From the NCBI GenBank assembly GCA_945867445.1, contig CAMBID010000062.1, positions 1 to 5,584 of the forward strand: a stretch of DNA of 5,584 nt, read 5' to 3'. The notes below the pieces were generated by a model. That model was not told the DNA's origin and did no database searches. It was given only the letters and a program-made list of their open reading frames with translations. Each line of letters starts with the position of its first letter. Position 1 is the first letter of the stretch. The position numbers and the translations under genes are program-made. The stretch is from an uncultured Clostridia bacterium (GTDB taxonomy: Bacteria; Bacillota; Clostridia; Oscillospirales; Oscillospiraceae). Below, in pieces: positions 1-5,257 of the stretch.

Positions 1-79
1 CGTAGAACTCCTGCTCACCGGCGGTGAACACGAACTCCTGGCCGCACTCTTTGCAAACTAAGGTCTTGTCTTCGTACAT
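1..79 (-). CDS. Zinc-ribbon domain protein, N-terminal fragment (3' end outside window)
   Basis: The first 26 codons of a gene that continues past the left edge. The visible protein starts MYEDKTLVCKECGQEF and goes on through a Phe/Thr/Gly/Glu-rich stretch to a Tyr. The CKEC pair at residues 9-12 is the first knuckle of a treble-clef or zinc-ribbon fold; the second Cys pair would lie downstream, outside the window. This N-terminus resembles the small 'probable zinc-ribbon domain' proteins common in Firmicutes, whose function is not established. The ATG is chosen because a good Shine-Dalgarno (AAAGAGAGGG, 87-96) sits seven bases upstream. The gene begins 36 bases after the sigH stop with no terminator between, so co-transcription with sigH is likely. 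The family call is recognition from a fragment; the reading frame and CxxC are directly visible. Confidence 0.8.
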   Translation of the reverse strand, partial: MYEDKTLVCKECGQEFVFTAGEQEFY

Positions 80-102
80 GATGATACCCTCTCTTTGAGA
101 AA

Positions 103-108
103 ATTATA
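103..108 (-). promoter_or_regulatory. Possible -10 element for the zinc-ribbon gene
   Basis: A perfect TATAAT on the minus strand lies in the short sigH/zinc-ribbon gap and would start transcription near position 96, just before the ribosome binding site. No good -35 is found 16-18 bases upstream, where the sequence is within the end of sigH (best is TTCAGC or TTTCAG), and there is no TGn extension. It may simply be AT-rich spacer sequence. Confidence 0.25.
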
Positions 109-115
109 TATGCGT

Positions 116-754
116 TCAGCTGCCGCTGAAATCGCCGGAAAAGAGTTTCTGTGCCGTCTTGCGCCGAATGCGCTGCACAGCGTTGTCCACGGACTTTGGG
201 GAGATGCCTGCGGTTTCGGCAATTTCCCGACATGAAAGACCGTCTAAATAGTACCCCAAAATCTTTGCTTCAAACTCGGACAACTGTTTCCGGACACCGG
301 ATAAGAGGCTGCGAGCCCGTTCCCGGTCAATAAGGAGATCTTCCGGATCGCGGCTAGCCAACTGCTGGGCGCCAGAGGTGTAGGAATCAGGATCAAAGAA
401 GGGCATATCCAAGGGAACCGACTGGTTCAGGGGGGCGTGCTTATCCCGGCCCGCGTCCCGGAGGGCGGAGCTGAGACGGCTTCGGATGCAGCGCTCTGCA
501 AAAGTGCGGAAGGACGCCGCCCGATCCGGGCTATACTCCCGGATGGCGCGCATCAGGCCGATCATCCCCTCCTGGGTCAGGTCCTCGCTGTCGCCGCCGA
601 TGAGGAAGTACGGCCGGGCGATCTTGCGCGCGAGACGGGTGTAGCGGGTCACCAGAAGCTCCTCGGCGCTCCGGTCTCCCTCTCCCGCCAGACGGCAGAG
701 ATCCTCGTCCGACAGGCCGTCGGGCGCTATGGAATAATCGTTCCTATTGCACAT
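116..754 (-). CDS. sigH: RNA polymerase sigma factor SigH (Spo0H-type, sigma-70 family)
   Basis: A 212-residue alternative sigma factor, close to the roughly 218 residues of Bacillus subtilis SigH. Sigma region 2 covers about residues 30-100 and includes YFLIGGDSEDLTQEGMIGL (49-67), nearly identical in pattern to SigH 'YFLIGADREDIVQEGMIGL', followed by the -10 recognition helix around SFRTFAERCIRSRL (81-94). KHAPLN (105-110) matches the SigH KHIPLN linker. Region 4 covers about 155-205, with the -35-binding helix-turn-helix in LDGLSCREIAETAGISPKSV (170-189). In known relatives SigH drives entry into sporulation and stationary-phase genes. It has its own consensus sigma-A promoter just before the start codon. 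The ATG at 754 is the only usual start codon that retains the full N-terminal region; its Shine-Dalgarno is weak (GATAGG, 11 bases away). The family call is strong; the exact start is less certain. Confidence 0.95.
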   Translation of the reverse strand: MCNRNDYSIAPDGLSDEDLCRLAGEGDRSAEELLVTRYTRLARKIARPYFLIGGDSEDLTQEGMIGLMRAIREYSPDRAASFRTFAERCIRSRLSSALRDAGRDKHAPLNQSVPLDMPFFDPDSYTSGAQQLASRDPEDLLIDRERARSLLSGVRKQLSEFEAKILGYYLDGLSCREIAETAGISPKSVDNAVQRIRRKTAQKLFSGDFSGS

Positions 755-759
755 GGTCC

Positions 760-789
760 ATTATACCTATCGTTTCCGGGAATTGTCAA
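760..789 (-). promoter_or_regulatory. Consensus sigma-A promoter of sigH
   Basis: On the minus strand TTGACA (784-789) is followed after 18 bases by TATAAT (760-765); both hexamers are perfect matches to the vegetative consensus. The gap between glmM and sigH (755-819) is AT-rich in an otherwise GC-rich window, as expected of a promoter region. The predicted start of transcription is about 753-754, which coincides with the A or T of the sigH ATG. A vegetative promoter for sigH agrees with what is known in Bacillus, where sigH is transcribed by sigma-A. No AbrB or Spo0A operator could be identified with confidence. Confidence 0.75.
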
Positions 790-819
790 GCAAATTATCA
801 AAAACAGCAGAAAAAATCC

Positions 820-2175
820 TCAGAATTTTAGTGATTTTATGGTATCCGCCAGAGACTGGGCACAATTCCGGGCTTCCGCCTCGGTTTTTGCCTCCGCCAT
901 GACCCGGATCAGGGCCTCCGTACCGGAGGGACGCACCAGGATACGGCCGGAATCTCCCAACCGCTCCTCCTCCGCCAGGATAGCCCTGGCCAGGGTGTCA
1001 GAGGCCATGACAGCCTCCTTCACGCCGCCGCTGTGAGGCACTTCCACATTCAGGAGCACCTGGGGATAGGTGGGGCAGACAGAGGCCAGAACACTGGCCT
1101 TCTTCCCGCTCTCTGCCAGGATCCGGAGGAACTGCAGGGCCGTCACCTCGCCGTCGCCGGTGGTCTCCAGGGCGGTGAAAATAGTGTGGCCGGACTGCTC
1201 GCCCCCAATGCGGTAATCGTGGCGGAGCATCTCCTCCAGCACGTTGCGGTCGCCCACAGCGGTGCAGACCAGGTCGATGCCCTCCTTCCGGCAGAACTCA
1301 TGAAGGCCGAGATTGCTCATGACAGTAGCCACTATGGTGTTGCCCACCAACTCGCCCCGGCGCTTCATCTCCCCGCCGCAGACGGCCATGACTTTGTCGC
1401 CGTCGATGATCCCGCCGCTCTCATCCACCAGGAGGCAGCGGTCGGCGTCCCCGTCGAAAGCAACGCCCACGTCGTAGCCGCCTCGGACCACCTGCCGGGC
1501 CAGGTCCTCCAGATGGGTGGAGCCGCAGCGCTGGTTGATGTTCACACCATCGGGATCCCGGTGGATGAAATCCGTGCGGGCCCGAAAACGGCCGAAGAGC
1601 TCCGGCGCGGTAGCGGATGCGGCACCGTTGGCACAGTCCACCAGGATGCGGAGTCCGGCAAGATCGCTCTCCACCGTGGAGGCCACAAAGTCAATGTAGT
1701 CCCGCTTCAGCTGGCGCATGCCGTGGTAGCGGCGGCCGATCTCCCCCCGGGTGCGGAGCTTCATAGGGGTGTCGGAAAGGATCTTCTCCTCGATCCGGGT
1801 CTCCACTGCATCCGAGAGCTTGTAGCCCTGGCCGCCGAAGACCTTGATGCCGTTATGCTCATAGGGGTTGTGGCTGGCGGAGAGGACGATGCCGGCGTCA
1901 GCTTCCTCCTGCCGGGCCAGGTACGCCACCGCAGGGGTGGGGATGGTGCCCACAGGCTTCACGTCGCCGCCCACGGAGCAGATACCCGCCATCAGAGCGG
2001 ACTCCAGCATGTCGGAGGAGATGCGGGTATCCTTTCCGATGAGGAGCACGGGCCGCCGCCCGCTGTCCTCCGCCAGGACGCAGGCCACGGCCTGCCCTAC
2101 CCGGAACGCCATCTCCGCCGTCAGGTTCTCTCCAACGACACCCCGGATGCCGTCGGTTCCAAAAAGCTTGCCCAT
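820..2175 (-). CDS. glmM: Phosphoglucosamine mutase GlmM
   Basis: A complete 451-residue cytoplasmic enzyme of the alpha-D-phosphohexomutase family, of normal length. It converts glucosamine-6-phosphate to glucosamine-1-phosphate, the step before GlmU in UDP-GlcNAc and peptidoglycan synthesis. The N-terminal GTDGIRG (6-12) is typical. The phosphoserine loop SASHNP lies at 99-104, with Ser101 the expected phosphorylated residue. The Mg2+-binding loop DGDADR is at 241-246, the sugar-specificity motif GEQSGH at 325-330 (typical of GlmM), and the phosphate-binding loop RPSGTE at 415-420. All catalytic motifs are intact. The ATG is preceded by AGAAGGG (2186-2192) at a 10-base spacing. It starts 48 bases after the ATPase stop, with no terminator seen, so it is probably in the ruv operon. 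In many Firmicutes glmM instead follows cdaA-cdaR; those genes are not in this window. Confidence 0.97.
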   Translation of the reverse strand: MGKLFGTDGIRGVVGENLTAEMAFRVGQAVACVLAEDSGRRPVLLIGKDTRISSDMLESALMAGICSVGGDVKPVGTIPTPAVAYLARQEEADAGIVLSASHNPYEHNGIKVFGGQGYKLSDAVETRIEEKILSDTPMKLRTRGEIGRRYHGMRQLKRDYIDFVASTVESDLAGLRILVDCANGAASATAPELFGRFRARTDFIHRDPDGVNINQRCGSTHLEDLARQVVRGGYDVGVAFDGDADRCLLVDESGGIIDGDKVMAVCGGEMKRRGELVGNTIVATVMSNLGLHEFCRKEGIDLVCTAVGDRNVLEEMLRHDYRIGGEQSGHTIFTALETTGDGEVTALQFLRILAESGKKASVLASVCPTYPQVLLNVEVPHSGGVKEAVMASDTLARAILAEEERLGDSGRILVRPSGTEALIRVMAEAKTEAEARNCAQSLADTIKSLKF

Positions 2176-2223
2176 ATCGTCAGTTCCCTTCTGTCACGTT
2201 ATTTCCCTTTACAGTATTGATAT

Positions 2224-2946
2224 TCAGCCATTTAGCAGATAGTGCAGCATCCGCTCCGGCTCGTCCAGAAAGCGTTTTGTCAGTTGGTAGTGCTCCGTCT
2301 CCTGGTAGTCCACGGTCTGGATGCCCTCCTCCCCCAGCTGGTAGAGCCGGGCATTGGGATAGGTCATCAGGATGGGAGAATGCGTGGCGATGATCAGCTG
2401 GGAATCGTGCTCCACCAGCCGATGCACCTCGCACAGCAGTGTCAGGAGCCGGGAGGGGGACAGCGCCGCCTCCGGCTCGTCCAGGAGGTAGAGCCCTTCC
2501 CCGCCGAAGCGGTTTTTCACCAGAGCCAGGAAGCTCTCCCCATGGGACTGCCGGTGCAGGGACACGCCGCCGTAGCTGTCGATGACCTTGGCTCCCAGGC
2601 CGCCGCCCTCATCCATCTCGTCGATGTTGCTGGCGACATTATAGAAGCTCTCCGCCCGGAGGAAGAAGCCGTCCCTGTGGTAGCCCTTGCGGACGGGAGT
2701 CAGGTACTCCCCCAGTTCCGAGTGGGTCTCCCGGGTGGCAAAGCGGAAGTTCCGGGTGCCGCCCTCGGGATGGAAGCCGCAGGCCACGGCGACGGCCTCC
2801 AGCAGCGTTGACTTCCCGCTGCCGTTCTCTCCCACCAGGAAGGTCATCGGCCGGTCAAAGAGCAGCTCGTTCCCCGCCATCAGGTAACGCACCGGGGGAA
2901 GGCGGCGGAGGTAGCTCCCCTCCGGCAGCTCCCGCCGGAGCTTCAC
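2224..2946 (-). CDS. Small ABC-fold AAA ATPase (COG3910-like), function unknown
   Basis: A complete 240-residue soluble ATPase without transmembrane segments or a long coiled coil. Walker A is GENGSGKST (39-47). An ABC signature-like SHGESFL lies at 134-140. Walker B and D-loop are in LYLLDEPEAALSPSR (152-166), and the switch histidine is in IIATHSPIL (185-193). This order and the N-terminal PEGSYLRRLPPVRYL fit the predicted-ATPase group COG3910, related to the RecF/SMC-like ATPase fold; its cellular role is not established. The start is a GTG, 16 bases after the ruvB stop, with only a weak Shine-Dalgarno (GGA at 2960-2962, or GAG at 2950-2952). The frame stays open upstream for eight codons but holds no ATG, GTG or TTG, so GTG is the only usual choice. 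Translation may be coupled to ruvB. Its position suggests a link to DNA repair, but that is inference only. Confidence 0.88.
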   Translation of the reverse strand: MKLRRELPEGSYLRRLPPVRYLMAGNELLFDRPMTFLVGENGSGKSTLLEAVAVACGFHPEGGTRNFRFATRETHSELGEYLTPVRKGYHRDGFFLRAESFYNVASNIDEMDEGGGLGAKVIDSYGGVSLHRQSHGESFLALVKNRFGGEGLYLLDEPEAALSPSRLLTLLCEVHRLVEHDSQLIIATHSPILMTYPNARLYQLGEEGIQTVDYQETEHYQLTKRFLDEPERMLHYLLNG

Positions 2947-2962
2947 GCGCTCAAATATTCCA

Positions 2963-4024
2963 TCAGAGGCTCAGCTGTTCCATAGGGCTCTCCGCCGAGG
3001 CACCGCCAGGCACCGGGCGGTGCAGGTGCTGATAGGCCCGCTCCGTGACGCAGCGGCCCCGGGGCGTCCGGGTCAGGAAGCCCAGCTGCATGAGGTATGG
3101 CTCGTAGACATCCTCCAGCGTGACGGACTCCTCCCCGATGGTGGCGGCCAGAGTCTCCAGGCCCACCGGGCCGCCCCGGTAGTGATCCATGATGGCGGCA
3201 AGCATCCGCCGGTCCACGGGGTCCAGACCCAGGTGGTCGATCTCCAGGGCGCAAAGGGCCTGGTCGGCCACCTCCGCCGTGATGACGCCGTCTGCCTTCA
3301 CTTGGGCGTAATCCCGGACCCGCCGGAGCATCCGGTTTGCGATGCGGGGGGTGCCCCTGCTCCGCCGGGCGATCTCATAGGCTCCGTCCGGCACAATGTC
3401 CACATGAAGGATCCCCGCCGAGCGGGTGACGATTCGGGAGAGCTCCTCTGGGGTGTAGAGCTCCAGCCGCAGCGTCACGCCGAAGCGGTCCCGCAGCGGC
3501 GCGGAGAGCTGGCCCGCCCGGGTGGTGGCCCCGATGAGGGTAAAGTGGGGCAGATCCAGGCGGATGGAGTTGGCACTGGGCCCCTTCCCCACGATGATGT
3601 CCAGGGCGTAGTCCTCCATGGCGGGGTACAGAATTTCCTCCACGGAACGGTTCAACCGATGGATCTCGTCCACAAAAAGGATATCCCCCTCGTTGAGGTT
3701 CGTGAGCAAGGCCGCGAGATCCCCGGGCTTCTCGATGGCGGGACCGGAGGTGATACGGATGCCCGCCCCCATCTCCTGGGCAATGATCCCGGCCAGGGTC
3801 GTCTTTCCAAGACCGGGGGGCCCGTGGAGCAGGACGTGATCCAGGGATTCGTTCCGGCCCTTGGCGGCCTGGATGAAGATGGAGAGCTGCTCCCGGGCCC
3901 GCTCCTGGCCGATATACTCCGAGAGGGTCTTGGGCCGCAGGGAGGATTCCTGGGCATCCTCCGCCAGAAAGGTCTTGGCCACAATGGGATCCTCATAGAT
4001 GTCATTTCCGAAATCGATGCTCAT
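2963..4024 (-). CDS. ruvB: Holliday junction branch migration helicase RuvB
   Basis: A complete 353-residue AAA+ motor, slightly longer than the usual 334-340 because of short extensions at both ends. It assembles as hexamers on DNA beside RuvA and drives branch migration of Holliday junctions during recombinational repair. Visible motifs are [12 protein letters not shown] (29-40), Walker A GPPGLGKT (68-75), Walker B ILFVDEIH (115-122), sensor 1 GATTRAG (165-171), the arginine-finger region LRDRFG (177-182), sensor 2 GTPRIANR (224-231), and a C-terminal winged-helix domain with [16 protein letters not shown] (284-299) and RTPRGR (319-324). All key residues are present. The ATG is preceded by a strong GGAAGGAAGG (4031-4040) at six bases. 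It is separated from ruvA by two small genes, although ruvA and ruvB are often adjacent. The ruvB stop overlaps an ATG that opens a six-codon frame. Confidence 0.98.
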   Translation of the reverse strand: MSIDFGNDIYEDPIVAKTFLAEDAQESSLRPKTLSEYIGQERAREQLSIFIQAAKGRNESLDHVLLHGPPGLGKTTLAGIIAQEMGAGIRITSGPAIEKPGDLAALLTNLNEGDILFVDEIHRLNRSVEEILYPAMEDYALDIIVGKGPSANSIRLDLPHFTLIGATTRAGQLSAPLRDRFGVTLRLELYTPEELSRIVTRSAGILHVDIVPDGAYEIARRSRGTPRIANRMLRRVRDYAQVKADGVITAEVADQALCALEIDHLGLDPVDRRMLAAIMDHYRGGPVGLETLAATIGEESVTLEDVYEPYLMQLGFLTRTPRGRCVTERAYQHLHRPVPGGASAESPMEQLSL

Positions 4025-4040
4025 AGATATCCTTCCTTCC

Positions 4041-4199
4041 TCAATAGCGGAGGATATAGTAGATCACATAGACCCAGCTCAAAAGACCGTGGACGATGGC
4101 CCAACCCACGGAATGCCAGGTAGTAAACGAGATCACCATGGCAAGGCAGCTGCCGAAGGTGATACCGCTCTTCGCGGCTTTCTTGGTGTTCTCTTTCAT
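4041..4199 (-). CDS. 52-residue two-helix membrane miniprotein, function unknown
   Basis: Reading the minus strand from the ATG at 4199 gives a 52-residue protein beginning [16 protein letters not shown] and ending in YVIYYILRY before a TGA. The N-terminus is short, polar and Lys-rich. Two hydrophobic stretches follow, about residues 12-28 and 33-50, separated by WHSVGW, so it is probably an integral membrane protein with two helices or a hairpin. It resembles uncharacterised short Firmicute membrane proteins with an SWxYVIYY-type end, but I recall no function. Support for a real gene: a good Shine-Dalgarno (AAAGGA, 4205-4210) five bases before the ATG, tight packing (10 bases after the previous stop, 16 before ruvB), and a composition unlike a shadow frame. 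Its stop lies next to the ruvB Shine-Dalgarno, suggesting translational coupling. Confidence 0.85.
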   Translation of the reverse strand: MKENTKKAAKSGITFGSCLAMVISFTTWHSVGWAIVHGLLSWVYVIYYILRY

Positions 4200-4209
4200 A
4201 GGTATCCTT

Positions 4210-4542
4210 TCACAGGGTGTCCAGCGCGTCCCGGATGGAGTCCAGGAAGGCGCTCTCCCCCCAGGTATTCACCTTGAAAAACATTGCCTGGCTGCCGCCG
4301 GAGGTAACGGCGGAAAGGAAGAGCGCATCCCCGCTTCCCGCCAGAGTCACACTCAGGCTGACCCGGTTGCCGCCCATGGCACTGTAGCGCTCATAGACCC
4401 GGACGGCACAGCGGAAATCACCGTTCCCATAGTCGCTGCCGTCCTCGTAGCTTGCCGAATAGCTGCCGTTCATCACGGCGTCGTGGATCTTTGCCAGGGC
4501 TGCGTCAAAATCGCCGCAGAATTCCCGCTCATACTTGGCCAT
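4210..4542 (-). CDS. DUF6054-like protein of unknown function
   Basis: A 110-residue soluble protein with no signal peptide or membrane segment. It starts MAKYEREFCGDFDAALAKIH and has alternating beta-strand-like stretches such as FRCAVRVYERY (43-53) and VSLSVTLAGSGDALFLSAVT (61-80). A distinctive SGGSQAMFFKVNTWGE (81-96) follows, then a C-terminal helix FLDSIRDAL. I recognise this pattern as the small Firmicute family DUF6054, from memory and unverified; no biochemical function is known to me. An ATG nine codons upstream (4569) is rejected as start because it lies inside a hairpin, while the ATG at 4542 has an excellent Shine-Dalgarno. The stop TGA overlaps the ribosome binding site of the membrane miniprotein, ten bases before its start, so the two are probably translated together and may act together. 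Confidence 0.85.
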   Translation of the reverse strand: MAKYEREFCGDFDAALAKIHDAVMNGSYSASYEDGSDYGNGDFRCAVRVYERYSAMGGNRVSLSVTLAGSGDALFLSAVTSGGSQAMFFKVNTWGESAFLDSIRDALDTL

Positions 4543-4549
4543 GCTTTTG

Positions 4550-4558
4550 CTCCTTTCC
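4550..4558 (-). promoter_or_regulatory. Ribosome binding site fixing the DUF6054-like start
   Basis: GGAAAGGAG on the minus strand, seven bases before the ATG at 4542. It decides for this start over the in-frame ATG at 4569 and directly follows the hairpin at 4559-4579. Confidence 0.8.
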
Positions 4559-4579
4559 CTCCGGTGCAAGGCGCCGGAG
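4559..4579 (-). repeat. GC hairpin (copy B) abutting the DUF6054-like RBS
   Basis: An inverted repeat with nine-base arms (CTCCGGCGC and GCACCGGAG on the minus strand) and a CTT loop; eight of nine pairs match, with one C-A mismatch. It has no following T tract, so it is not a rho-independent terminator. It ends exactly where the Shine-Dalgarno begins. It shares CCGGCGCC in the 5' arm, and similar flanks, with the hairpin before ruvA. Confidence 0.6.
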
Positions 4580-4618
4580 ACCGTCCACTGACTACAACGC
4601 GGAATAGAAAGGGTTCCC

Positions 4619-5224
4619 TTATCGCGCCATGCGCTTCAGCGCCTGACGGATCAGCTCCTCCAGGGAGAGGGCGTCGGTATCCAGGCCCTTCAGGGCGGCG
4701 GCGGCCTCCTGGGCGGAATAGCCGAGGACGGCCATGGCTGCGGCAGCTTCGCCTGCCTTTGATGTAAAGGGATTCACCTTCCCGGCATTTCCACCGGAGA
4801 AATCCAGCCCCGTGGCAGCGCTCTCCCGGGCCAGCTTATCCTTCAGCTCCAGAATGATGCGCTGCGCGATCTTCTTCCCCACGCCGGGAGCGGCAGTGAG
4901 GGCCTTCTCATCCCCAGACACCACGGCCAGGGCCAGGGCCTCCGGCGTGCAGGCGGAGAGAATGGCCAGGGCAGCTTTCGGTCCCACGCCGGAGACCCCC
5001 AACAGCATCCGGAAGCTCTCCAGCTCCTTGGAGGAGGAAAATCCATAGAGGTCAAAAACACTTTCACCCACATTGAGAAAGGTGTAAAGCCTGCCTCGCT
5101 CCCCCTTCCGAAGCTGGGAGAGGGTGTGGTTGCTGGTGAGGCAGGCATACCCCACGCCGCCGCAGTCGATAACGGCGAGGCCCGGCAGGATCTCGGCCAC
5201 GGTGCCGTCCAGATAGTAAAACAT
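4619..5224 (-). CDS. ruvA: Holliday junction branch migration protein RuvA
   Basis: A complete 201-residue protein of normal length. RuvA tetramers bind the four-way junction, hold it open and recruit RuvB. Domain I, an OB fold, spans about residues 1-62 and has the usual N-terminal MFYYLDGTVAEI and the VGY and LYTFLNVGES segments, ending in FDLYGF. Domain II carries two helix-hairpin-helix DNA-binding motifs, VSGVGPKAA (77-85) and APGVGKKIAQRI (112-123). A flexible linker (about 135-155) leads to domain III (about 156-200), which contacts RuvB and contains MAVLGYSAQEAAAAL. The ATG is preceded by GGGAGGG (5229-5235). It starts 33 bases after ruvC and is followed by two small genes before ruvB. 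No missing residue or frameshift is seen. Confidence 0.97.
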   Translation of the reverse strand: MFYYLDGTVAEILPGLAVIDCGGVGYACLTSNHTLSQLRKGERGRLYTFLNVGESVFDLYGFSSSKELESFRMLLGVSGVGPKAALAILSACTPEALALAVVSGDEKALTAAPGVGKKIAQRIILELKDKLARESAATGLDFSGGNAGKVNPFTSKAGEAAAAMAVLGYSAQEAAAALKGLDTDALSLEELIRQALKRMAR

Positions 5225-5235
5225 GGTTCCCTCCC

Positions 5236-5251
5236 CCGGCGCTGGCGCCGG
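5236..5251 (-). repeat. GC hairpin (copy A) abutting the ruvA RBS
   Basis: A perfect inverted repeat in the ruvC-ruvA gap, with seven-base arms CCGGCGC and GCGCCGG and a CA loop on the minus strand. It lies immediately before GGGAGGG, the ruvA ribosome binding site, and ends seven bases after the ruvC stop codon. In the direction of transcription it is followed by purines, not a T tract, so it is not a terminator for the operon. On the plus strand it is followed by only TTTT. Confidence 0.65.
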
Positions 5252-5257
5252 TTTTCC

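Noticed and set aside
813..838. Possible terminator at the end of glmM: AAAATC and GATTTT arms followed by T residues on the minus strand
   Set aside because: The six-base stem has only one GC pair and a 14-base loop, and overlaps the last codons of glmM; too weak to call a terminator.
437..1036. 199-codon plus-strand frame spanning sigH and the glmM end
   Set aside because: It runs across two convincing minus-strand genes and a promoter; no family resemblance.
1033..2220. 395-codon plus-strand frame opposite glmM
   Set aside because: Shadow of glmM caused by GC-rich codon use; no domain recognised and the opposite strand holds an intact enzyme.
3020..4123. 367-codon plus-strand frame opposite ruvB and the miniprotein
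   Set aside because: Shadow frame; no ribosome binding site support and no recognisable motif.
4543..4569. Longer N-terminus for the DUF6054-like protein starting at the ATG at 4569
   Set aside because: The extra nine residues (MHRRERSKS) do not look like the family start, the ATG lies in the hairpin, and the strong Shine-Dalgarno at 4550-4558 fits the ATG at 4542.
4608..4620. Short palindrome AAGGG-AA-CCCTT at the ruvA stop codon
   Set aside because: The loop would be two bases, or the stem only four pairs; no T tract of note follows. Likely chance.
5236..5255. Plus-strand rho-independent terminator (GC hairpin followed by TTTT)
   Set aside because: No plus-strand gene ends here, and the T run is only four bases; the hairpin is more sensibly read on the minus strand next to the ruvA ribosome binding site.
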